Shown: piece after piece, positions 59,386-64,000 of the stretch | How the letters are laid out: the number at the start of each line of letters is the position of its first letter | Numbering within the stretch: position 1 is the first letter of the stretch | NCBI RefSeq assembly: GCF_003968755.1 | Contig: NZ_RYDL01000003.1 | Location: forward strand, 223,177 to 287,176 | Direction of reading: 5' to 3' | Origin: Flavobacterium sp. RSP15 | GTDB taxonomy: Bacteria > Bacteroidota > Bacteroidia > Flavobacteriales > Flavobacteriaceae | DNA: 64,000 nucleotides | Translations under genes and position numbers: made by a program | Notes under the pieces: model-generated | Told to the model about the DNA's origin: nothing | Seen by the model: the letters and a program-made list of their open reading frames with translations, nothing else | The model's database searches: none

Positions 59386-59694
59386 ATGCTTCGTACCCTA
59401 ATTAAATTAAATCTTATAGTCCTTTTTATTGCTTTTTCCGTTACATGGATTAGTGAGGCAGTTGCTGTTTTTGTCTTTGACAGGAAATACGAAGTGTACG
59501 AAGTGTTTGAAAATAATACGGAAGAAAACAATTTCGAGAATAAACTAAAAACGCTTTTCATAGGTACTGTAGCCCTCCCAAATGCATTAGCATACGATTC
59601 TATTGTTCCAAACAGAATAAACGCTTTGGATTTATTCAAAGCAAAAGAGTCGCATTTAAAAAATTCAACTCCACCTCCGGAGGGCATCGCTTGA
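59386..59694 (+). CDS. Small exported or membrane-anchored hypothetical protein
   Basis: The 102-aa protein starts MLRTLIKLNLIVLFIAFSVTWISEAVAV, a hydrophobic N-terminal signal or anchor. It continues with a charged region and NTEENNFENKLKTLF and ends STPPPEGIA. No motif is recognised. The opposite strand also has an open frame over the same bases, but without a signal-like start. The function is unknown. Confidence 0.55.
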   Translation: MLRTLIKLNLIVLFIAFSVTWISEAVAVFVFDRKYEVYEVFENNTEENNFENKLKTLFIGTVALPNALAYDSIVPNRINALDLFKAKESHLKNSTPPPEGIA

Positions 59695-59890
59695 TTTTAT
59701 TATATGTTTCCTAATACACAAAAAGAAGCTACACCCATATAAAGCCATTACACACTTGAGATATGATTTACTATCGATAGCAATGAACTGTACTCTAGTA
59801 TTTTTTTATTAGCTGAAAGTAAAGCGCTGTAATTAAATCAAAGAAGCTGGCAAAACAGCAAAAACAAACAATCCTTTAATATCTGAACAC

Positions 59891-60370
59891 ATGAAAAATC
59901 TATTTATATTATTCACAATTTTATTCAATGTTGCATTAGTTGCACAAACTCACGAAATCATTACGCATGACAACAAAAAAATGGATGTAAACTTCATCAA
60001 AATGGAGAATAATGTGGTTTATTTTACAGTACCAGGCAGTAGTGAAGAAAAAAAAATCAGCCAATATGCCGTTGCCCAATTAAATGAAAAATCAGCTACC
60101 GATTCAAAACTAGTTTCGGAAAAAATCAATGTCCTTGCAAAATCAGATTATAAAAAAGTAATCGTCTTAAAAGACTTTCAGACAATTGGTCTAAAAAAAT
60201 CCGGGGTCATCACTAGTTTTTATGGAAAAGCAAAAGGAGAAACTAATACCTCCTTTATACATGGAGGAGAAAAGCGATTAAAAGAGAATGCTGCTCGCAA
60301 AGGATATCCGTTTATTGTTATTCTATCCAATACACCTAACGATATAAAAGCAATTACTTATACGTATTAA
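59891..60370 (+). CDS. Exported hypothetical protein
   Basis: The 159-aa protein has a signal peptide (MKNLFILFTILFNVALVAQ). A compact domain follows with EIITHDNKKMDVNFIKMENNVVYFTVPGS, typical of small Bacteroidetes exported proteins. A second half reads VIVLKDFQTIGLKKSGVITSFYGKAKG. No catalytic motif is recognised. It is followed by a bidirectional terminator at 60405-60443. Confidence 0.7.
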   Translation: MKNLFILFTILFNVALVAQTHEIITHDNKKMDVNFIKMENNVVYFTVPGSSEEKKISQYAVAQLNEKSATDSKLVSEKINVLAKSDYKKVIVLKDFQTIGLKKSGVITSFYGKAKGETNTSFIHGGEKRLKENAARKGYPFIVILSNTPNDIKAITYTY

Positions 60371-60404
60371 GGAATCATTTTTAAAAGGAAAATTTATACC
60401 ATGC

Positions 60405-60443
60405 AAAAAAGCTGTAGTCCAAATTTTAGACAACAGCTTTTTT
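60405..60443. terminator. Bidirectional terminator
   Basis: The stem AAAAAAGCTGT/ACAGCTTTTTT (60405-60415 with 60433-60443) lies between the convergent exported-protein gene and the barrel-like gene. Confidence 0.85.
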
Positions 60444-60464
60444 CAAATACACTCAATTCATTTT

Positions 60465-61301
60465 TTAATATGAAAAAGTAACTCCTGCTACTAAAAATTG
60501 CTTTCCAAATGGTTCTAAATTAGCTTTGTTTGATGCAGCATTATAGGTGTAATTTAACCAAATAGGCATTGTTACGCTTTCACTTAATTTAATATCTTTT
60601 GATGCTTTGCACCCCAAGTTTACAAACGAAAGTTTATCATAATCACCAAAGGTATAATAGCCCGCTTTGTTATTAAGAACTGCTCCTACAACAGGAGACA
60701 AACTTATGCCCAAAGGAACTTCAAAACTATAGCCCACTTCCATGTAAGTAGTAAAATTTTGTTTGCCTTTTAAATCATTCTCATCTTTATATCTAAAATC
60801 ATTCCCAGCAACCAAAGTGCTCAGAGTAAACCAAATAGGCACTCCTTTTTCAGAAAAATCAAATAAAAACTGTAAATCAATAGATTGTGAACCATCATTT
60901 CCAAAATTAAAAAAATCATTAGAAACCCCTTCTTGTTTGTCTGTGGAAGGCCAATAATAATCTTGTAATGAAACGGTTAAATAATCAGTAACTGCGTAAT
61001 TAATAACAAAATCTAACTCTCGATACCCTTTTGAAGCGCCATTTGCATCATAATATTGTTTTTTGAAATTATGAGTTGCCCACAAACCCAGAGAAAGTTT
61101 ATCAGTTACATTATAATTTCCATACAACTGAACTACAGGATAATTTCCTCCCCAAGATTGTCCTCTCCAAATGTATCTACTGGCGATATCGAGGTTTATA
61201 TCCCATTTCTTTTCGGTTTTGGTTGTGTCTGAAACTTTTTCTTGAGCAAAAATTAAGGAACTGCTTAGCATTAATGCTAAAAAAACGATTAGGTTTTTCA
61301 T
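60465..61301 (-). CDS. Outer-membrane beta-barrel-like protein
   Basis: Starting at MKNLIVFLALMLSSSLIFAQ (signal peptide), the protein is 278 aa; a start six codons upstream is possible. WDINLDIASRYIWRGQSWGG is a strong signature of a Bacteroidetes barrel family often annotated as TorF-like or MipA-like. The strands alternate and end FLVAGVTFSY. The function is unknown, probably an outer-membrane channel. It is convergent with the small exported gene upstream. Confidence 0.82.
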   Translation of the reverse strand: MKNLIVFLALMLSSSLIFAQEKVSDTTKTEKKWDINLDIASRYIWRGQSWGGNYPVVQLYGNYNVTDKLSLGLWATHNFKKQYYDANGASKGYRELDFVINYAVTDYLTVSLQDYYWPSTDKQEGVSNDFFNFGNDGSQSIDLQFLFDFSEKGVPIWFTLSTLVAGNDFRYKDENDLKGKQNFTTYMEVGYSFEVPLGISLSPVVGAVLNNKAGYYTFGDYDKLSFVNLGCKASKDIKLSESVTMPIWLNYTYNAASNKANLEPFGKQFLVAGVTFSY

Positions 61302-61465
61302 GTTTAAATTGGTTTTCATTATTAATTCAGATGGTTAGGTTAATCTATTTTTTAGGTTCTTAGCCTAAGTTCAAACGTCTTTAATAAAGATGTAAATTAG
61401 CATCTCTTATCTTCATGAATTCAATATTCTAATACGTTTCACACATAAAAACAGCTAGCATGTTT

Positions 61466-62818
61466 TTATTCAATAACTAAGGATTTCATATTCATAAATT
61501 CTTTGATTCCAACTTGAGATAATTCTCGCCCATAACCCGACTTTTTGATTCCTCCAAAAGGAACACGAGAATCAGAACGCACTAAAGAATTTACAAAAAC
61601 ATTTCCTGCTTCAATTTTTCTGGCTAGTTTATACGCCTTTTCTCGATCTTCTGTCCAAATTGCAGAAGCCAAGCCATAACGATGATTATTAGCGATAGCA
61701 ATAGCATCATTTTCATCTTTAGCTCGCACAATGGTGGCTAATGGCCCAAAAGTTTCTTCTTGGAAAGCAATATTATTAGAATCTACAAAATCTATTAATG
61801 TAGGCTGAAAATTACAATTTTCACGATCTCCTCCTACTATTAATTTCGCACCTTGTTGCAATGCTTTTTCTAATTGATGGCTTAGTTTTTCGGCCAAATC
61901 CAAACGAGCTAATGGTCCCATATTAATTCCATCTTGTACAGGATTTCCTTGACTTAAAACGCATACTTTTTGGGCAAAAAGAGCCGCAAATTCATCCGCT
62001 ACTTTTTCGGTAACGATAAATCGTTTGGCACAAATACAAGCCTGGCCCGCATTGAGCATTCTGGATTGAGTGGCAACAGTCGCCGCTTTTTCAATATCGG
62101 CATCATTCAAAACTATGAATGCATCCGAACCACCCAATTCCATAACCGATTTTTTGATGTATTTCCCGGCTAATGATGCTACCGAAGAACCGGCCATTTC
62201 ACTTCCTGTCAAGGTAACTCCATGAACAATATCCGAAGCAATTACTGCTTCTACCTGCGGTATATCAATTGTTATTTGTTGGAAAACTCCTTCTGGAAAA
62301 CCGGCTTCCAAAAAGGCATTTTCTATAGCTTTGGCACAGCCTATAACATTTGGTGCATGTTTTAAAAGAGTTACATTTCCCGCCATAATTGCAGGAGCAG
62401 CATAACGCAACACCTGCCAAAAGGGATAATTCCAAGGCATAATTGCAAAAACGGCTCCCATTGGGTCGTAAACCGACATGCTTGTAAAAGGGGTGTCGTA
62501 CTTTTCGTCTTTCAGCATTCTCTCAGCATTCTCGGCATAAAAATCGCAATTTCCTGCTGATTTTTCAACTTCAGAAATTCCTTCGGATAAAATTTTACCC
62601 ATTTCATTAGTAATTAATAAACCCAGCTCATCCTTCTTAGCTCTCAAAATGTTAGCCAGTTTTTTCATTTTATCTCCTCTTTCCTGAAAAGACGTATTTC
62701 GCCAATTTTTAAAAACTCTTTCTGACATTTCCAATTTCTGATTCAATTGTGCGTTCGTCAACACTTCATGCTCCGTGATGATTTCTCTTGAAAATGGATT
62801 TATTGATTTGAATATCAT
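61466..62818 (-). CDS. NAD(P)-dependent succinate-semialdehyde dehydrogenase-like ALDH
   Basis: The 450-aa aldehyde dehydrogenase has [25 protein letters not shown] (cofactor-binding). [32 protein letters not shown] carries the catalytic Glu in [25 protein letters not shown] carries the catalytic Cys. [20 protein letters not shown] and [21 protein letters not shown] lie near the C-terminus. It oxidises an aldehyde, probably succinate semialdehyde, to the acid. It is in one strand-cluster with a GNAT gene and a second ALDH. Confidence 0.93.
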   Translation of the reverse strand: MIFKSINPFSREIITEHEVLTNAQLNQKLEMSERVFKNWRNTSFQERGDKMKKLANILRAKKDELGLLITNEMGKILSEGISEVEKSAGNCDFYAENAERMLKDEKYDTPFTSMSVYDPMGAVFAIMPWNYPFWQVLRYAAPAIMAGNVTLLKHAPNVIGCAKAIENAFLEAGFPEGVFQQITIDIPQVEAVIASDIVHGVTLTGSEMAGSSVASLAGKYIKKSVMELGGSDAFIVLNDADIEKAATVATQSRMLNAGQACICAKRFIVTEKVADEFAALFAQKVCVLSQGNPVQDGINMGPLARLDLAEKLSHQLEKALQQGAKLIVGGDRENCNFQPTLIDFVDSNNIAFQEETFGPLATIVRAKDENDAIAIANNHRYGLASAIWTEDREKAYKLARKIEAGNVFVNSLVRSDSRVPFGGIKKSGYGRELSQVGIKEFMNMKSLVIE

Positions 62819-62914
62819 AATTTTTTTTGTTTAAAATTTAATGTTGTACGCTTAAAGTTCCTTGACAGAACTCCATTGTGACTGAACACTGAATACTTCG
62901 AACTGACCACTTTT

Positions 62915-63565
62915 TTAATGGTTTTCACTCAATTTCGTATTTGGATCCAAAGGCCAATACATCAAAACCGAACAATTACCGCTTCTGGGATCATCTAAAT
63001 AATCGAATAAAGGTTCCACTAAAATAAAACCACATTTAGTTTGAGCGGTAACAGTGGGGTCAATAATTTCTCCTTTAATTAATTTATCACAATATTCAGC
63101 AATAGTCATTTGATCTTTAACATTATCAAACCCAATAGGCATTCCTGCGGTCATTTGTCCTTTGGTTCCCAATGCTCTAGCTACCTCCTGACGTGCATTG
63201 TAAATTTCTCTTCCAATACCTTTTCCTTGATAATCCGGATGAACTGAAACGTCTAATCCGTATAGCCATTCCGCTTTTGGATCGTGTGTTCCCAACCATA
63301 AATTATCCGAAATTTCCAAGAAAGTATGATTTCCTTCGTGGTAATTTTGCAGCAAAGTTGTTGTTGCGGCAATAACTCTATCGCCATCTAAAACAACCAT
63401 TTGTCCTTCAGGAAAAATCTCCATGTGACGTATGTATTGTGCTTCAGTCATCAACTCTTCTTCAGACAAAGTTGGAAAAACAATTTTTTGAAGTTCAGCT
63501 TCTTGTTTGGCATATTCAGGAGTAGCTGTTCGCAAAATGTATTTACCTAAAATTTCTTTTTTCAT
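62915..63565 (-). CDS. GNAT family N-acetyltransferase
   Basis: The 216-aa protein has the GNAT acetyl-CoA motif in LDVSVHPDYQGKGIGREIYNARQEVARALG (Q/RxxGxG/A). An N-terminal VVLDGDRVIAATTTLL segment and a C-terminal substrate region FILVEPLFDYLDDPRSGNC complete it. The acetyl acceptor is unknown. It lies between two aldehyde dehydrogenase genes on the same strand, which suggests a catabolic gene group for an amino or aldehyde substrate. Confidence 0.88.
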   Translation of the reverse strand: MKKEILGKYILRTATPEYAKQEAELQKIVFPTLSEEELMTEAQYIRHMEIFPEGQMVVLDGDRVIAATTTLLQNYHEGNHTFLEISDNLWLGTHDPKAEWLYGLDVSVHPDYQGKGIGREIYNARQEVARALGTKGQMTAGMPIGFDNVKDQMTIAEYCDKLIKGEIIDPTVTAQTKCGFILVEPLFDYLDDPRSGNCSVLMYWPLDPNTKLSENH

Positions 63566-63642
63566 ATATTTATAATTAAATGATTGAAAGATTTAAAATT
63601 TGAAAGAGTAATAATATTTATGACTTTCGACTTTAAAAACAT

Positions 63643-64000
63643 CTATGACATATTTCCATAACTGATCAATTTCAATTCCATGTATTCTTTCAACCCTTCA
63701 GAACCTGATTCGTGACCGATTCCGCTACTTTTTATTCCTATGAAAGGCAATTCCGTTCCATGCGCCGCCCATTCATTGATTCCTACCATTCCAAATTCTA
63801 GGTTTTCCGCATAGAAATTAGCAGTCTTAATATGATTTGTAAACACATAAGAAGCTAAACCGAATTCGGTATCATTCGCCCATTCCAACACTTGTTCTTT
63901 AGTATCGAAAGGGATCACAATCATCAATGGTCCAAAAACCTCAGTTTGGATGAATTCTTGGGTTTGTCTGGCTTCAATCAAAGCTGGATGTACAAAAAAT
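63643..64000 (-). CDS. C-terminal part of an aldehyde dehydrogenase, cut by the window end
   Basis: The reading frame is open to the window edge (it continues upstream of TTG at 63981 as FFVHPALIEARQ). EVFGPLMIVIPFDTKEQVLEWANDTEFGLASYVFT is the C-terminal ALDH segment. FGMVGINEWAAHGTELPFIGIKSSGIGHESGSEG is the typical succinate-semialdehyde dehydrogenase end, and ISYGNMS is the C-terminus. The catalytic Cys and Glu lie beyond the window. The gene is thus the upstream neighbour of the GNAT and ALDH genes. Confidence 0.93.
   Translation of the reverse strand, partial: FFVHPALIEARQTQEFIQTEVFGPLMIVIPFDTKEQVLEWANDTEFGLASYVFTNHIKTANFYAENLEFGMVGINEWAAHGTELPFIGIKSSGIGHESGSEGLKEYMELKLISYGNMS

Noticed and set aside
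59379..59687. Antisense 102-codon frame opposite the small exported gene
   Set aside because: It has no signal peptide or recognisable domain, and the plus-strand frame has a signal-like start.

Overview
The window reads as a chromosomal segment of a Flavobacterium-like member of the Bacteroidetes. The evidence is AT-rich DNA, many -7 boxes of the Bacteroidetes form TAnnTTTG, a large type IX secretion (type B sorting) protein, DUF349, DUF5606 and NdpA-like genes, and tRNA genes without an encoded CCA. Nothing here fixes the species.

Region 1 (1-6900) is a compact type II-C CRISPR-Cas9 locus. It has 31 identical 36-bp repeats with 30 spacers, a cas9 gene of 1124 codons on the minus strand, and a tracrRNA on the plus strand just upstream of cas9. 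No cas1, cas2 or csn2 is present. The place between cas9 and the array, where adaptation genes usually lie, holds a parDE toxin-antitoxin operon with an intact antitoxin, a 24-bp palindromic operator and a broken toxin. An unusual 17-bp inverted repeat duplicates the leader-repeat junction at the leader end of the array. Left of the array are palindrome-bearing tandem repeats.

Region 2 (6970-20200) is housekeeping: a DUF349 protein, an amino-acid permease, mazG, a DUF5606 protein, def, a FUSC-family membrane protein, mqo, ruvX and dapD. Between them lie a deletion scar of hemN plus an Fnr-type regulator and a dead antitoxin gene.

Region 3 (20250-24540) is a cell-surface glycan cluster: a GT9-GT2 fusion, a Kdo/InaA-type kinase, a DUF5672 protein and a GT-A glycosyltransferase.

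Region 4 (24700-35750) carries tsaC, cca, heme A synthase, a CDP-alcohol phosphatidyltransferase, an acetyltransferase, a VOC protein, a ClC channel, an HPP protein and an NdpA-like protein. Two single-gene cassettes flanked by inverted repeats sit in intergenic gaps: GxxExxY (intact) and a four-helix-bundle IVS-type gene (nonsense). A LytTR/TonB-receptor scar also lies here.

Region 5 (35760-49300) holds two paralogous PAS histidine kinase plus stand-alone receiver pairs, a scarred ABC ATPase, the 1648-aa T9SS cargo and typA. Region 6 (49330-64000) has rpsT, three tRNA-Glu genes, proS, a repetitive lipoprotein, a FadL-type porin, rimO, an amidase, outer-membrane barrels, two aldehyde dehydrogenases (one cut by the window end) and a GNAT protein.

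A theme of the window is gene decay by nonsense mutation and internal deletion (parE, hemN, fnr, an antitoxin, a TonB receptor, LytTR, a four-helix gene, an ABC ATPase). A second theme is dispersed structured intergenic repeats, with four related copies.
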